64,000 nucleotides of DNA from Vitreoscilla sp. (GCA_030150505.1 JASLFS010000043.1:30705-94704), one strand, 5' to 3'. Positions 38,421 through 48,440 are shown, numbered from the stretch's first letter. Program-made: numbers and translations. The notes: a model not told the origin generated them from the letters alone.

Positions 38421-38460
38421 TCCTATATTAAGCTCACAGTATAAATATAACAATATAGGA
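38421..38460 (+). repeat. Inverted repeat covering the aminotransferase ribosome binding site
   Basis: Arms TCCTATATT (38421-38429) and AATATAGGA (38452-38460), 22-bp spacer. The right arm contains the AGGA of the Shine-Dalgarno sequence seven bases before the ATG at 38468. It can be a DNA operator or an mRNA hairpin that hides the ribosome binding site. Confidence 0.5.
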
Positions 38461-38467
38461 GAATATA

Positions 38468-39781
38468 ATGACAATTAATTTTGATAATTTCTGGATGCCA
38501 TTTACCAACAACCGTGCGTACAAAGCAAACCCACGTGTATTAGTTGGCGCAAAAGGAATGTATTTTCAAGATAAAGATGGCCGTGATGTTATGGATTGTA
38601 CATCGGGCTTATGGTGTGTGAATGCTGGACATGGCAATGCAAAAATTGCAGAAGCAGTCACTCAACAACTACAAAAAATGGATTATGCACCTTGCTTCGG
38701 TATGGGGCATGACAAAGCATTTGAAGCTGCTGAAGCATTGGCTAATATGGCGCCAACAGGATTTGATCGAGTATTCTTTACTGGTTCAGGTTCCGAATCA
38801 GCAGATACTGCATTGAAAATAGCTTTGTCTTACCACAAATCTCGTGGTGAAGGTCAGCGCAATATGTTCATTGGTCGTGAAAAAGGTTATCACGGTGTGA
38901 ACTTCGGTGGTACGTCTGTTGGTGGTATTGGTGGCAACATGAAGCCATTTAATCATTTATTGCCATACGTTGAGCATATGCGCAGTACATATGATGTAGA
39001 AAACAATGCTTTTTCTCGTGGCATGCCAGAATTTGGTGCGCATTTTGCAGATGATTTAGAAAATCGCATTTTAGCTTTGCGCGACCCTAAAACAGTTGCA
39101 GCTGTGATTGTTGAACCAATGAGTGGTTCAGCTGGTGTTATTGTTCCTCCACAAGGTTATTTGCAACGTTTACGAGATATTTGTGATCGTCATGGCATTT
39201 TGTTAATTTTTGATGAAGTGATTACTGGTTTTGGACGTACAGGTGGCGATTGGGCAACTAACACAATGGGCGTTCGACCTGATTTAATTACCTGCGCTAA
39301 AGGTCTAACAAATGGTACTGTCCCAATGGGCGCAGTATTAGCTAGCAAGCATATTTATGACACAATTAACGATGCTGCAGCTGAAACGGCTATTGAATTG
39401 CCACATGGTTACACCTATTCGGCACATCCTTTGGCTTGTGCTGCAGCGATTGCAACTTTAGATGTGTATAAAACAGAAGGTTTATTTGAAAGAGCAGCGC
39501 AGATGGCACCAGTGATGGAGAATGCTGCACACTCATTAAAAGGTTTGCCATTTGTTAAAGATATTCGCAATATCGGTATGGTTGCTGCCGTTGAATTTGA
39601 AGTTAAAGATGGTGTGGTTGGTAAACGTGCAGGTGAAGCCATGGCAAAATGCTGGGATGCTGGTATTTTGATGCGTGTGACAGGGGACACATTAGCCATT
39701 GCACCACCATTGATTATTTCTGAAGATGAAATTAACCGCATCTTTACAACTATTGGTGATGTTGCTAAAACATTAGCATAG
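38468..39781 (+). CDS. Beta-alanine (omega-amino acid):pyruvate aminotransferase
   Basis: Class III PLP aminotransferase, 437 residues. The N-terminus FWMPFTNNRAYKANPRVLV with CTSGLWCVNAGHG follows the omega-amino acid:pyruvate group (BauA type). FTGSGSESADTALK binds PLP phosphate, LLIFDEVITGFGRTG holds the PLP-ring aspartate and CAKGLTNGTVPMGA the Schiff-base lysine. Divergent MocR regulator and operator suggest induction by an amino compound; beta-alanine or taurine are candidates. It may be annotated as aspartate aminotransferase family in general databases. Confidence 0.85.
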   Translation: MTINFDNFWMPFTNNRAYKANPRVLVGAKGMYFQDKDGRDVMDCTSGLWCVNAGHGNAKIAEAVTQQLQKMDYAPCFGMGHDKAFEAAEALANMAPTGFDRVFFTGSGSESADTALKIALSYHKSRGEGQRNMFIGREKGYHGVNFGGTSVGGIGGNMKPFNHLLPYVEHMRSTYDVENNAFSRGMPEFGAHFADDLENRILALRDPKTVAAVIVEPMSGSAGVIVPPQGYLQRLRDICDRHGILLIFDEVITGFGRTGGDWATNTMGVRPDLITCAKGLTNGTVPMGAVLASKHIYDTINDAAAETAIELPHGYTYSAHPLACAAAIATLDVYKTEGLFERAAQMAPVMENAAHSLKGLPFVKDIRNIGMVAAVEFEVKDGVVGKRAGEAMAKCWDAGILMRVTGDTLAIAPPLIISEDEINRIFTTIGDVAKTLA

Positions 39782-39805
39782 AAATATTATATTTGAGGAA
39801 GGTTC

Positions 39806-39834
39806 AAAGCTGCCAATTTTGGCAGCTTTTTTTT
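39806..39834 (+). terminator. Terminator of the aminotransferase gene
   Basis: Stem AAAGCTGCCAA / TTGGCAGCTTT followed by a T-run. Confidence 0.85.
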
Positions 39835-39901
39835 TATGTTGTTCTGTTAAAAAGATGTGTTAAAGTAAATGGGTCATTAGGATGGAATAAAGCTAAATTA
39901 T

Positions 39902-41050
39902 ATGAATCAATTGAATCACATTACTTGTATCGAAGATTTACATCAAGTTTATAAAAGCAAAGTCCCTAAAATGTTTGTTGATTATTGTGATTCAGGTTCA
40001 TGGACACAAAGTACTTATCATCGAAATGAAAGTGATTTTAGCGAATATTTATTTCGCCAAAAAGTATTGGTTGATATGGATAATCGTTCATTGGCAACGA
40101 GCATTTTAGGGCAATCGTATAATATGCCTTTAATTATTGCTCCAATGGGCATGTTGGGCATGCAGCATGCGGATGGAGAAATGCTAGCCGCAATGGCAGC
40201 AGAAGCCAAAGGAGTGCCATTTACGCTATCAACCATGAGTATTTGTTCTATTGAGGATGTTGCCTCGGTAACCAGTAAGCCATTTTGGTTTCAGCTTTAT
40301 ATGATGAAAGACCGCGATTTCATGGAGAATCTCATCGAAAGAGCAAAAGTTGCCAAGTGTTCTGCTTTGGTATTAACCGCTGATTTACAAATTATGGGGC
40401 AGCGTCATCAAGATATTAAAAATGGCTTATCAGCACCTCCTAAACTGACTTTAAAAAATATTTTGAATTTAATGACTAAGCCATCATGGTGCTTGGCAAT
40501 GGCGAAAACCAAAAAACATAGTTTTAGAAATATTGTTGGTCATGCTAAAAATGTCAGTGATATGTCTTCATTAGCTTCTTGGTCGGCGGAGCAGTTTGAT
40601 CCTTCATTAAGCTGGGAAGATGTGGCTTGGGTTAAGGAGCGCTGGAGCGGGCCATTAATTATTAAAGGCATCATGGAAACTGATGATGCTAGACGTGCTG
40701 TGGATGCTGGAGCAGATGCTATTGTGGTATCAAATCATGGTGGTCGTCAGTTAGATGGTGCACCTTCTAGTATTAGCGTTTTACCAGAGATTGTTTCTGC
40801 TATTGATGGACAATTGGAAGTTTATTTGGATAGTGGAGTTCGCACTGGACAAGATATTTTAAAAGTAACAGCTTTGGGCGCAAATGGTGTGATGTCTGGA
40901 AGAGCAATGTTATATGGTTTAGGAGCTTATGGGCAGCTAGGAGTTGAAAAAGCAATCGATATTTTGTACAAGGAGATGGATATTAGTATGGCTTTTTGTG
41001 GGAAGACTGGTATTCATGAATTGGACAGTGGTATTTTAAGGTCAAAATAA
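39902..41050 (+). CDS. lldD: FMN-dependent L-lactate dehydrogenase (LldD)
   Basis: Membrane-associated flavoenzyme oxidising L-lactate to pyruvate and feeding quinone. 382 residues of the alpha-hydroxyacid oxidase family: PMGMLGMQHADGE, VLTADLQIMGQRHQD, the active-site SNHGGRQLDG and FMN-binding DSGVRTGQDI. No lactate permease is adjacent. The ribosome binding site is weak (GGA about 20 bases upstream). With acs it fits growth on fermentation acids, as known for neisserial relatives. Confidence 0.93.
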   Translation: MNQLNHITCIEDLHQVYKSKVPKMFVDYCDSGSWTQSTYHRNESDFSEYLFRQKVLVDMDNRSLATSILGQSYNMPLIIAPMGMLGMQHADGEMLAAMAAEAKGVPFTLSTMSICSIEDVASVTSKPFWFQLYMMKDRDFMENLIERAKVAKCSALVLTADLQIMGQRHQDIKNGLSAPPKLTLKNILNLMTKPSWCLAMAKTKKHSFRNIVGHAKNVSDMSSLASWSAEQFDPSLSWEDVAWVKERWSGPLIIKGIMETDDARRAVDAGADAIVVSNHGGRQLDGAPSSISVLPEIVSAIDGQLEVYLDSGVRTGQDILKVTALGANGVMSGRAMLYGLGAYGQLGVEKAIDILYKEMDISMAFCGKTGIHELDSGILRSK

Positions 41051-41060
41051 CAAGGTGAAA

Positions 41061-41597
41061 ATGATGAGAGCATGGTTTTTGATGGTTATCGGTTTAGCTT
41101 CAGGCATGTCTTTTGCCCAAAACTTACAATGCCAACAGAATTTTGAGGCAATACAAAATGATATTGCCATGATTATGGAGGCAACTAAGCAGGAAAACTA
41201 TGATGTTGTGCTTGATAAAACATACCCTTCTTTGATTAAAATAGCAGGCGGTGAAGAAGCTTATCAACAATTGGTTGCAAAAAATAATCTGACATTTAAA
41301 CAGCAGGGATTCGTTTTGGGGAAGATTAAAAACGACCTGCCAGTAGATAATTTTGTCATAGGTGATGAGGAAATTTGCCTTATACCAACTCGCTTATCTT
41401 TAAAATCCTCAACTAAACAAGCAGTAGTTAAGAGTTATATGATTGCGATTCGGCAGGAAAGTAGCCAAGAATGGAAGTATTTAAATGGTGTGAATATGAA
41501 GCAAAAATTTGCTTTATTGACGCTACTTCCAAATTGGCCTGATGAAATTGAGTTGCCAGAATCCACCGTGGAAATGGAAGAAAAGACAGTAAATTAA
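41061..41597 (+). CDS. Secreted protein of unknown function
   Basis: 178 residues with a clear signal peptide (MMRAWFLMVIGLASGMSFA) and two cysteines in the mature part. ATG at 41061 has AAGG five bases upstream. I do not recognise a family; the pattern of amphipathic helix (IAMIMEATKQENYDVVLD) then beta strands resembles periplasmic proteins of the SnoaL-like/DUF4019 size class, but this is not secure. It starts 10 bp after lldD and is probably co-transcribed. Confidence 0.7.
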   Translation: MMRAWFLMVIGLASGMSFAQNLQCQQNFEAIQNDIAMIMEATKQENYDVVLDKTYPSLIKIAGGEEAYQQLVAKNNLTFKQQGFVLGKIKNDLPVDNFVIGDEEICLIPTRLSLKSSTKQAVVKSYMIAIRQESSQEWKYLNGVNMKQKFALLTLLPNWPDEIELPESTVEMEEKTVN

Positions 41598-41717
41598 TAA
41601 TTTGTTGCATGAAATTAACAAGATAAGATTGAAACCATGTTATTTAGGTTGTTAACTTGCTAATGAATAATAATCCTTGTATAACAATGTTTTTTGTCAT
41701 TGGCTTGGATTGTTGGT

Positions 41718-41936
41718 ATGTTTGGCAAGTTGTTTTCAGAATTGTATTTATATGTTTTTTTGACAGCCATTGTGATTATGATTATGGTGCCGGTTGTGTG
41801 TGTTTTAAAGCTACTATTTGGTTTTCAAGCTGCATTAACAACCATTGATATGGTGATTGTTTTTGGATTGGTTATTTTCTCAGGTTTTATTTTTCATCAT
41901 AAAATATCGGATGCATCGCAAGTTCATCATAGCTAA
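41718..41936 (+). CDS. Possible small two-span membrane protein
   Basis: 72 residues from the ATG at 41718: two hydrophobic spans (about 8-32 and 40-58) and a short polar tail (HHKISDASQVHHS). An in-frame TTG at 41694 would add eight residues. The ribosome binding site is weak (GGA 11 bases upstream). It is the only ORF with membrane-protein character in this 409-bp gap and is followed by a good terminator, which supports it. No family recognised. Confidence 0.5.
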   Translation: MFGKLFSELYLYVFLTAIVIMIMVPVVCVLKLLFGFQAALTTIDMVIVFGLVIFSGFIFHHKISDASQVHHS

Positions 41937-41951
41937 GTAAAGCATGTTATA

Positions 41952-41985
41952 AAAAAGCTACTGTCTTTTGGGCAGTAGCTTTTTG
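41952..41985. terminator. Bidirectional terminator before ridA
   Basis: Stem AAAAAGCTACTG / CAGTAGCTTTTT with a 9-nt loop, T-runs on both strands, between convergent ends. Confidence 0.87.
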
Positions 41986-42006
41986 TGTAGATTGGTGCAG
42001 TGATTA

Positions 42007-42390
42007 TTAGTCTAAAGCAACAATGCACTCAGCTTCAACATGAGCGTTTTTAGGTAAGCCTGCAACACCGATAGCTGCACGAGCAGGGAACGGTTCTGCG
42101 AAGTATTCAGCCATAATGCTGTTGAAAGTAGCAAAGTTGCTTAAGTCAGTTAAGAAAGCATTTACTTTAACAACATTGTCAAAATTGCCGCCAGCTTCTT
42201 CGATGATAGCTTGCATGTTTTTGAACATTTGATGAGCTTGTTCTGCAAAGTCATCAGATACCAATTCGCCTGTTGCTGGGTTGATAGGCAATTGACCAGA
42301 AACATATACTGTGTTTCCAGCGCGAATAGCTTGTGAGTATGCGCCAATTGCAGCAGGGGCTTTATCAGTATGAATAACGATTTTAGCCAT
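42007..42390 (-). CDS. ridA: 2-iminobutanoate/2-iminopropanoate deaminase (RidA)
   Basis: Hydrolyses reactive imines released by PLP enzymes. 127 residues from MAKIVIHTDKAP at 42390, with GGAG seven bases before it; the longer ORF to 42426 has no ribosome binding site. The family motifs are IGAYSQAI, GQLPINPATGEL and the substrate arginine in FPARAAIGV. The start overlaps the hemW stop by 8 bp. Confidence 0.94.
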   Translation of the reverse strand: MAKIVIHTDKAPAAIGAYSQAIRAGNTVYVSGQLPINPATGELVSDDFAEQAHQMFKNMQAIIEEAGGNFDNVVKVNAFLTDLSNFATFNSIMAEYFAEPFPARAAIGVAGLPKNAHVEAECIVALD

Positions 42391-43573
42391 GTTTTGACTC
42401 CTGTAAAAATAGTTGTAACAAATCATTTAAAAAGCGATGCCCTAATGGCGTTGCTTTTAGATATGCAGGGTGCTCGTTCAATAAGCCACTTTGAATACCT
42501 TGACTCACAGCCTGGCTTATTGTGTGCATTGCAAGTCCAGTGCGTTCAGTAAACAAACGACTTTCCACACCATTGAGTAATCGTAGTGAATTTAACATAA
42601 ATTCAAACGGCAAGTCTGCTTTTTTTATGTCTATTCTTTCCTGCGCTGAGGAATCTTGTTGAATGTGTTCTAAGTAATCTTTTGGATGGCGTTTTCTCGT
42701 GGTTCTAACAATTTGATTGTGAGATGAAATTTTCCCATGAGCGCCTGCTCCTATGCCAATATAGTCACCAAATTGCCAATAATTAAGATTATGTTGGCAA
42801 TGACTGTTTTTGGTGAAAGCAGAAACTTCATAGCGTTCAAAGCCAGCTGAGAATAATTCGTGGTGCACAGCATCCTCAATATCTTGCAATAAATCATCAT
42901 CAGGTAATCCTTGCGGTGGTCGATGATGAAATGCCGTATTCGGCTCTAAAGTGAGTTGATAAGCACTGATATGTGAAACACCTAAATCAATGGCTTGAGT
43001 GACGTCAGCTACCGCTTCAGCAATGGTTTGTTTAGGTAGTGCGTACATTAAGTCAATATTGACACGCTCAAATATATTGGTGGCGCTTTCAATTGCCAAG
43101 ATGGCTTCTTGGGCATTGTGAATTCGGCCTAATTGTTTTAAGTGAGTATTGTTAAAGCTTTGTACGCCAATTGATAAGCGATTGATGCCAGCTTCTTTGA
43201 AGCCTTCAAATCGTTCTCGTTCAAAAGTTCCTGGATTGGCTTCCATGGTGATTTCAGCCATTGGATTAACTGAAATTAAAGAGCGTACGCCTTTTAATAG
43301 GGTATCAATGCCTTCGGCACTAAATAAGCTAGGTGTGCCGCCGCCAATAAAAATCGTCTCGATAGAACGTCCCCAAACATAAGGAAGCTCCGAAACTAAG
43401 TCTGTTAGTAGTGCATCAATATATTGTTGTTCATCGAATTTGTTTTGTGCTTGGTGTGAGTTGAAATCACAATAGGGGCATTTTTGTACACACCAAGGAA
43501 TATGGATATACAGTGACAGAGGAGGTAATGCGGTTAATTGGCTGTCACTGTTAAAAGAAATAATTTGTTGCAT
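42383..43573 (-). CDS. hemW: Radical SAM heme chaperone HemW
   Basis: Heme-trafficking radical SAM protein, related to but distinct from coproporphyrinogen dehydrogenase HemN. 396 residues: IHIPWCVQKCPYCDFNSH (CxxxCxxC binding the 4Fe-4S cluster, no extra HemN cysteine), FIGGGTPSLF and a C-terminal HemN_C domain. It lies 8 bp after rdgB, the common rdgB-hemW pairing, and overlaps ridA. Confidence 0.92.
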   Translation of the reverse strand: MQQIISFNSDSQLTALPPLSLYIHIPWCVQKCPYCDFNSHQAQNKFDEQQYIDALLTDLVSELPYVWGRSIETIFIGGGTPSLFSAEGIDTLLKGVRSLISVNPMAEITMEANPGTFERERFEGFKEAGINRLSIGVQSFNNTHLKQLGRIHNAQEAILAIESATNIFERVNIDLMYALPKQTIAEAVADVTQAIDLGVSHISAYQLTLEPNTAFHHRPPQGLPDDDLLQDIEDAVHHELFSAGFERYEVSAFTKNSHCQHNLNYWQFGDYIGIGAGAHGKISSHNQIVRTTRKRHPKDYLEHIQQDSSAQERIDIKKADLPFEFMLNSLRLLNGVESRLFTERTGLAMHTISQAVSQGIQSGLLNEHPAYLKATPLGHRFLNDLLQLFLQESKHG

Positions 43574-43581
43574 TCAATATT

Positions 43582-44232
43582 TTATTTGTCTAAATGGTGG
43601 TAATAAACTTCTTCTGGGATAGGAAGATTTGCTCTTTCATGCAATTCATCCAGATATTGCATTAAGCGCATCATAGCACGTCCACGGTGGCTGATTTTAT
43701 TTTTTAAGCTTGAAGCCATTTCAGCTGCGGTTTGTTTGTATTCTGGAATAAAAAAATGAGGGTCGTAGCCAAAGCCATTTTCACCGATTGCTTCAGTTTG
43801 CCATTGACCGTGCCAAATTCCATCTGTAATGATGGGGAATGGATCATCAGGATGACGTACTAGAACCAATACACAAGCATACCAGACTTCTTTATTTGGC
43901 TCATTCTCTAAAACAGAGGATAGTTTGTCATTATTGTTTTGATCGGACTTTGGTTCACCTGCAAATCTTGCAGAATGGACGCCCGGAGCACCATTTAAAG
44001 CACTCACACAGATTCCAGAATCATCAGCAAGGGCTGGTTTTCCTGAAATTCGGCTGGCGTGACGAGCCTTGGCTAAAGCATTTTCGATAAAGGTATGGTA
44101 AGGCTCTTCACATTCAGGAACATTATAATGATTTTGTGGAACGATACTGATATTGTAAGGTTTGAAAAAGGCATTAAATTCTTTAAGTTTACCTGGATTG
44201 TTACTTGCTAAAACAATTTCTGGAAATAGCAT
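43582..44232 (-). CDS. rdgB: XTP/dITP diphosphatase (RdgB)
   Basis: House-cleaning pyrophosphatase removing non-canonical purine triphosphates. 216 residues. LASNNPGKLKEF, ALADDSGICVSAL and GFGYDPHFFIPE are the Ham1 family motifs. The C-terminus is about 15 residues longer than usual. First gene of the rdgB-hemW-ridA unit, preceded by a small membrane-protein gene 18 bp upstream. Confidence 0.94.
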   Translation of the reverse strand: MLFPEIVLASNNPGKLKEFNAFFKPYNISIVPQNHYNVPECEEPYHTFIENALAKARHASRISGKPALADDSGICVSALNGAPGVHSARFAGEPKSDQNNNDKLSSVLENEPNKEVWYACVLVLVRHPDDPFPIITDGIWHGQWQTEAIGENGFGYDPHFFIPEYKQTAAEMASSLKNKISHRGRAMMRLMQYLDELHERANLPIPEEVYYHHLDK

Positions 44233-44250
44233 TGAGAAGACCTTTCTTAC

Positions 44251-44451
44251 TTATTTTCGATCGCGAGGACGTCGACCGATTAAAACAATAGATAGCAATT
44301 GACCACCAATAGCAATAAGCGATAATACATAGCACAATAAACCAATGCGACGATAATCGGCAGCCCAAGCCATGCTTCCTGCTAAAATTAATAAAACAAA
44401 TAAGATGGTAAATAGCCCTGCGGCTAGAATAAGGCGCTGCGTTCTAGTCAT
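44251..44451 (-). CDS. Small two-span membrane protein of unknown function
   Basis: 66 residues from MTRTQRLILAAG: two hydrophobic spans (about 8-30 and 36-58) and a basic tail GRRPRDRK. The GTG at 44463 is an alternative start. It lies 18 bp before rdgB and after the bamC terminator, so it is probably the first gene of that transcript. No family recognised. Confidence 0.65.
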   Translation of the reverse strand: MTRTQRLILAAGLFTILFVLLILAGSMAWAADYRRIGLLCYVLSLIAIGGQLLSIVLIGRRPRDRK

Positions 44452-44470
44452 GTTCGTAATCACATTTGTA

Positions 44471-44504
44471 AAAACAGCCTATGATACTAAACATAGGCTG
44501 TTTT
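44471..44504 (-). terminator. Terminator of the dapA-bamC unit
   Basis: Perfect 13-bp stem AAAACAGCCTATG / CATAGGCTGTTTT with an 8-nt loop, T-run on the minus strand, 12 bp after the bamC stop. Confidence 0.85.
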
Positions 44505-44515
44505 GTCTGATTCGA

Positions 44516-45631
44516 TTAACGTAGTTCTGTTTGTAATCGGCTGAGGTATTGGTTTAATTCTTGACCTGTAAATACAGTACCATCTTGATTTAATAATACG
44601 ATGGTTGCACCAGTATTCGATGGTTGCATTTTCACCATTAGAGCCGGTAATTGCTCAGGTGCTTTTTCTGCTTTTTTACCAAACATACGGCTAAATAAAC
44701 CAGGTTTTTTATTTGCTAAATCAGAGCTTTCAGCTAGTGCTGGCTGTACTAGATATAGGAGTTGCTCAATATTTTGATCGACAACTGTTAAGCCAATTCT
44801 ATCTAAGGCTAAGCCAACTCGTCGGAAGTTACGTTGTTGATCAGATCCGCGGATAACGATAGTGTTTTTATCAATAACTGCTAAATCTGTGCCAACACCT
44901 GCATCATTTTGATTAATTTGGCGTTTAATAGCTTCTTCATCTGCTCCAAATCGTTGCATAAAGCGACCAAGGAAGGCTGCTTCTAGATTTGGATCATTTG
45001 GGCGAGGTTGCCAAATGGTGTCTTCTTTTTTCTTGTCGGTATAAACTTCTTCCATACCTTTGTGTGCAAAGACAATGCGGCTACCATTGGTTCCATCTCG
45101 CTCAACACGAATGATGAATTTATCGCGTTCTGAAGTTGAGTAAACACTTCCTAAGCCCACTTTTTCCAATAAAGATCGGAAACCGTCGTTAGGTAGTTTT
45201 GCTCTATTTTCAGCCCAGCTTGTTTCTAATAGACCAATACTTGGTTCTTCATGGTCGATATTAAAGCCCATTTCTTGCCAGAATGCTTTAAGAAGAGGCC
45301 ATACTTGTTGTGGATTGCGATTATCAATCACTAACCATCGTTGTGATCCTTCACGTTCGATGTTGACGTGATTAATCTCTTGAAGAACAGCATCACCTTG
45401 ACCAATAACAACGTTGTTATTGTTAAGGTCTGAAGCTCGAATTGCGCCTGTTCCAGCTGGTAGAGCATACACATTTGATTGTGTTGGTCTTGTTAAATCA
45501 GGTGGAACATCTAAGCTTGCTGTTTTTACTTTTTGGCTTTTATAGTCTAGCTCAGGTAATTCTTTTTTACTGGCACAAGCTGTCAGTGCTAAAGCTGTTA
45601 AGACAATGAAAGAAGGCTTTAATACATTCAT
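44516..45631 (-). CDS. bamC: Outer membrane protein assembly factor BamC
   Basis: Lipoprotein of the BAM complex. 371 residues: signal with lipobox LTAC (Cys about residue 19), an extended N-terminal segment (SLDVPPDLTRP, the part that contacts BamD) and two helix-grip domains, the second ending near LNQYLSRLQTELR. It follows dapA by 15 bp, the conserved dapA-bamC order. Confidence 0.92.
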   Translation of the reverse strand: MNVLKPSFIVLTALALTACASKKELPELDYKSQKVKTASLDVPPDLTRPTQSNVYALPAGTGAIRASDLNNNNVVIGQGDAVLQEINHVNIEREGSQRWLVIDNRNPQQVWPLLKAFWQEMGFNIDHEEPSIGLLETSWAENRAKLPNDGFRSLLEKVGLGSVYSTSERDKFIIRVERDGTNGSRIVFAHKGMEEVYTDKKKEDTIWQPRPNDPNLEAAFLGRFMQRFGADEEAIKRQINQNDAGVGTDLAVIDKNTIVIRGSDQQRNFRRVGLALDRIGLTVVDQNIEQLLYLVQPALAESSDLANKKPGLFSRMFGKKAEKAPEQLPALMVKMQPSNTGATIVLLNQDGTVFTGQELNQYLSRLQTELR

Positions 45632-45646
45632 AAAGTTTTCCCGTAA

Positions 45647-46522
45647 TTAAATCAATTTGGCTTCTTGCATTGCTTTGAGTACGCAAGTTTGGCCTTTTTC
45701 GGTTAACGGCAAAATAGGTAAGCGAACTGTTTCTTGGCATAAACCCAGTTTTGCTAATGCCCATTTGGCAGGAGCTGGACTAGATTCGCAGAACATATCA
45801 ACATGTAAGCTTTGTAAACTATCATTAATTTCTCGTGCTGTTTTAATGTCGCCAGCAATGGCTGCATGGCACATAGCAGAGAATTCTTTTGGTGCAACGT
45901 TTGCTGAAACGCTAATAATACCATGACCACCACAAAGTAAGAATGCTAAAGCAGTAGCATCATCGCCAGAGTATAAGGCGAAGTCTTTTGGTGCGCGTTT
46001 GAATAAATCGCATGCACGGGCAATATTACCAGTTGCTTCTTTAACGCCAACAATATTATCAATTTCAGCTAGACGCAGAATCGTCTCATTGCTCATGTCT
46101 ACGACTGTTCTTCCTGGTACGTTGTAAACAACTAGAGGAATGGTTGTCGCATCAGCAATGGCTTTAAAATGCTGGAAAATGCCTTCTTGGGAAGGTTTGT
46201 TGTAGTAGGGTACAACAGATAATGCCATATCGGCACCAAGCTTTTCTGCTTCTTTGGTTAGGAGAATAGCTTCTGCTGTGTTGTTAGCTCCCGCACCTGC
46301 GATAACCGGTATGCGTTTATTTACTTGCTTGACTGTCGTTTCAACAACAGATAAATGTTCTTCAATTGAAAGAGTTGCGGTTTCACCTGTTGTACCTACA
46401 GGGATAATACCATCAGTTCCTGCTTCAATATGCCAATCGATGAGTTTGCGTAAACCATCATGATCGATTTGACCATCTTCTAGCATGGGAGTGACAATGG
46501 CAACAATACTGCCTGTTAACAT
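45647..46522 (-). CDS. dapA: 4-hydroxy-tetrahydrodipicolinate synthase (DapA)
   Basis: Condenses pyruvate with aspartate semialdehyde in lysine and diaminopimelate synthesis. 291 residues from [13 protein letters not shown] at 46522, six bases after AGGTG; a GTG three codons upstream is less likely. [20 protein letters not shown] (catalytic Tyr) and GVKEATGN (Schiff-base Lys) are visible. First gene of the dapA-bamC unit. Confidence 0.96.
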   Translation of the reverse strand: MLTGSIVAIVTPMLEDGQIDHDGLRKLIDWHIEAGTDGIIPVGTTGETATLSIEEHLSVVETTVKQVNKRIPVIAGAGANNTAEAILLTKEAEKLGADMALSVVPYYNKPSQEGIFQHFKAIADATTIPLVVYNVPGRTVVDMSNETILRLAEIDNIVGVKEATGNIARACDLFKRAPKDFALYSGDDATALAFLLCGGHGIISVSANVAPKEFSAMCHAAIAGDIKTAREINDSLQSLHVDMFCESSPAPAKWALAKLGLCQETVRLPILPLTEKGQTCVLKAMQEAKLI

Positions 46523-46796
46523 AAACTTCACCTTTGAGAATAATAAATAAACCGCTATATTCGGTTATCAAAAAATTGTAATGATTGTAGCGTATTTTTT
46601 TTAGTAACCATAGCATTTCTTGTTAATACTGAAACCATTCATAAATTAATAGCATATAAAATCAGCGTATAAAATGCCAGGAGAAAATATTTTCATTGGT
46701 TATTTTGAGTATTTTTATCTAATCAAGTAAGTGAATTGTGATAAAATAATAGGCTTGTATTTAATGATATTTTTATTTAAATAAGGGATAAATCGC

Positions 46797-48422
46797 GTGA
46801 TCAGTACCAATAATATCACCATGCAGTTTGGTGCTAAGCCATTGTTTGAAAATGTTTCTGTCAAATTTGGTGAGGGTAACCGTTATGGCCTAATTGGTGC
46901 CAATGGTTCGGGAAAATCTACCTTTATGAAAATTCTAGGTGGGGATTTAGAGCCTACCTCTGGAGAAGTTGCCATTGAACATGGTGTTCGCTTAGGTAAA
47001 TTGCGTCAGGATCAATTTGCTTATGAAGAGATGCGAGTGCTAGACGTTGTGATGATGGGGCATACAGAAATGTGGGCTGCCATGACAGAGCGTGATGCTA
47101 TTTATGCTAATTTAGAAGCAACTGAAGATGATTATATGAAAGCAGCTGAGCTAGAAGCTAAGTTTGCTGAGTATGATGGTTATACTGCAGAAGCTAGAGC
47201 TGCTGAGTTGTTAAGTGGCGTTGGTATCGGGGAAGCTTTACAAAATAGTTTGATGAGTGAAGTGGCTCCTGGTTTTAAATTGCGAGTGCTGTTGGCGCAA
47301 GCGTTATTTTCTAAACCAGATGTTTTGTTGCTTGATGAGCCTACGAATAACTTGGATATTAATACCATTCGTTGGTTAGAAGGTATTTTGAATCAGTATG
47401 ATTCAACCATGATTATTATTTCCCATGACCGCCACTTTTTGAATGAAGTGTGCACACATATGGCTGACGTGGATTACGGTAATATTGCTGTTTATCCTGG
47501 TAACTATGATGATTACATGCTAGCGAGTGCTCAATCTCGTGAGCGTGCTATGAAAGATAATGCAAAGGCTAAAGAGAAATTACAAGAGTTACAAGAGTTT
47601 GTGGCGCGTTTCTCTGCAAATAAATCTAAAGCTCGACAAGCTACTTCTCGTTTGAAGCAAGCAGATAAAATTAAAGAGCAAATGGTTGAAATTAAGCCTA
47701 CCAGTCGCCAGAACCCATTTATTCGTTTTGAGCCTGATGAGAAAGTGAAATTGCATCGTCAAGCTGTTGAAGTGGATGGTTTAAGTAAAGCATTTGAACA
47801 AAAATTATTTGAGAAATTAAGCTTTATTTTAGAAGCAGGTGAGCGCTTGGCCATTATTGGACCTAATGGTGCTGGTAAAACAACGCTATTGAAATTGTTG
47901 GCTAGTGCTTATGATGCTCAATACAGTGATGTGACACCTGATTCTGGTACCATTAAATGGGCAGAAAAAGCAAAAGTTGGTTACTATCCACAAGATCATG
48001 AAAATGATTTTGATTGTGATGATAATTTGACTGAATGGATGCGCGAATGGGGTCAAGAGGGCGATGATGAGCAAGTTATTCGTGGCACTTTAGGACGTTT
48101 GCTATTCGGTAGCAATGACGTGGTTAAAAATGTCAAAGTGCTTTCAGGTGGTGAAAAAGGCCGTATGTTGTATGGTAAGTTAATCTTGACTCGTCCTAAT
48201 GTAATGGTTATGGATGAGCCGACTAACCACATGGATATGGAAAGTATTGAGTCATTGAATATGGCCTTGGAAAAATACAAAGGAACTCTGGTCTTTGTAT
48301 CGCATGACCGTCAATTTGTAAGTAGCTTGGCGACACAAATTATTGAACTAGATGGGGAAGGTGGTTTTGAGCACTATCTAGGTGATTATGAAGGTTACTT
48401 AGCTAAAAAAGGCGTTGATTAA
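46797..48422 (+). CDS. ybiT: ABC-F ribosome-associated ATPase (YbiT type)
   Basis: Duplicated ATPase that acts on ribosomes rather than in transport; no membrane span. 541 residues: first Walker [10 protein letters not shown] (about 34-42), atypical first signature [29 protein letters not shown], a P-site-tRNA-interaction linker, second Walker [19 protein letters not shown] and [10 protein letters not shown]. The EVAPGFKLR form of signature 1 marks the YbiT subgroup. GTG start, AAGGG about ten bases before it. Followed by an uptake-sequence terminator. Confidence 0.93.
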   Translation: MISTNNITMQFGAKPLFENVSVKFGEGNRYGLIGANGSGKSTFMKILGGDLEPTSGEVAIEHGVRLGKLRQDQFAYEEMRVLDVVMMGHTEMWAAMTERDAIYANLEATEDDYMKAAELEAKFAEYDGYTAEARAAELLSGVGIGEALQNSLMSEVAPGFKLRVLLAQALFSKPDVLLLDEPTNNLDINTIRWLEGILNQYDSTMIIISHDRHFLNEVCTHMADVDYGNIAVYPGNYDDYMLASAQSRERAMKDNAKAKEKLQELQEFVARFSANKSKARQATSRLKQADKIKEQMVEIKPTSRQNPFIRFEPDEKVKLHRQAVEVDGLSKAFEQKLFEKLSFILEAGERLAIIGPNGAGKTTLLKLLASAYDAQYSDVTPDSGTIKWAEKAKVGYYPQDHENDFDCDDNLTEWMREWGQEGDDEQVIRGTLGRLLFGSNDVVKNVKVLSGGEKGRMLYGKLILTRPNVMVMDEPTNHMDMESIESLNMALEKYKGTLVFVSHDRQFVSSLATQIIELDGEGGFEHYLGDYEGYLAKKGVD

Positions 48423-48440
48423 TATCATCAGCTATTAAAA

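Noticed and set aside
41657..41848. Alternative ORF of 63 residues in the same gap as the small membrane protein
   Set aside because: Other frame of the same bases, cysteine- and tryptophan-rich without clear spans, and no ribosome binding site.
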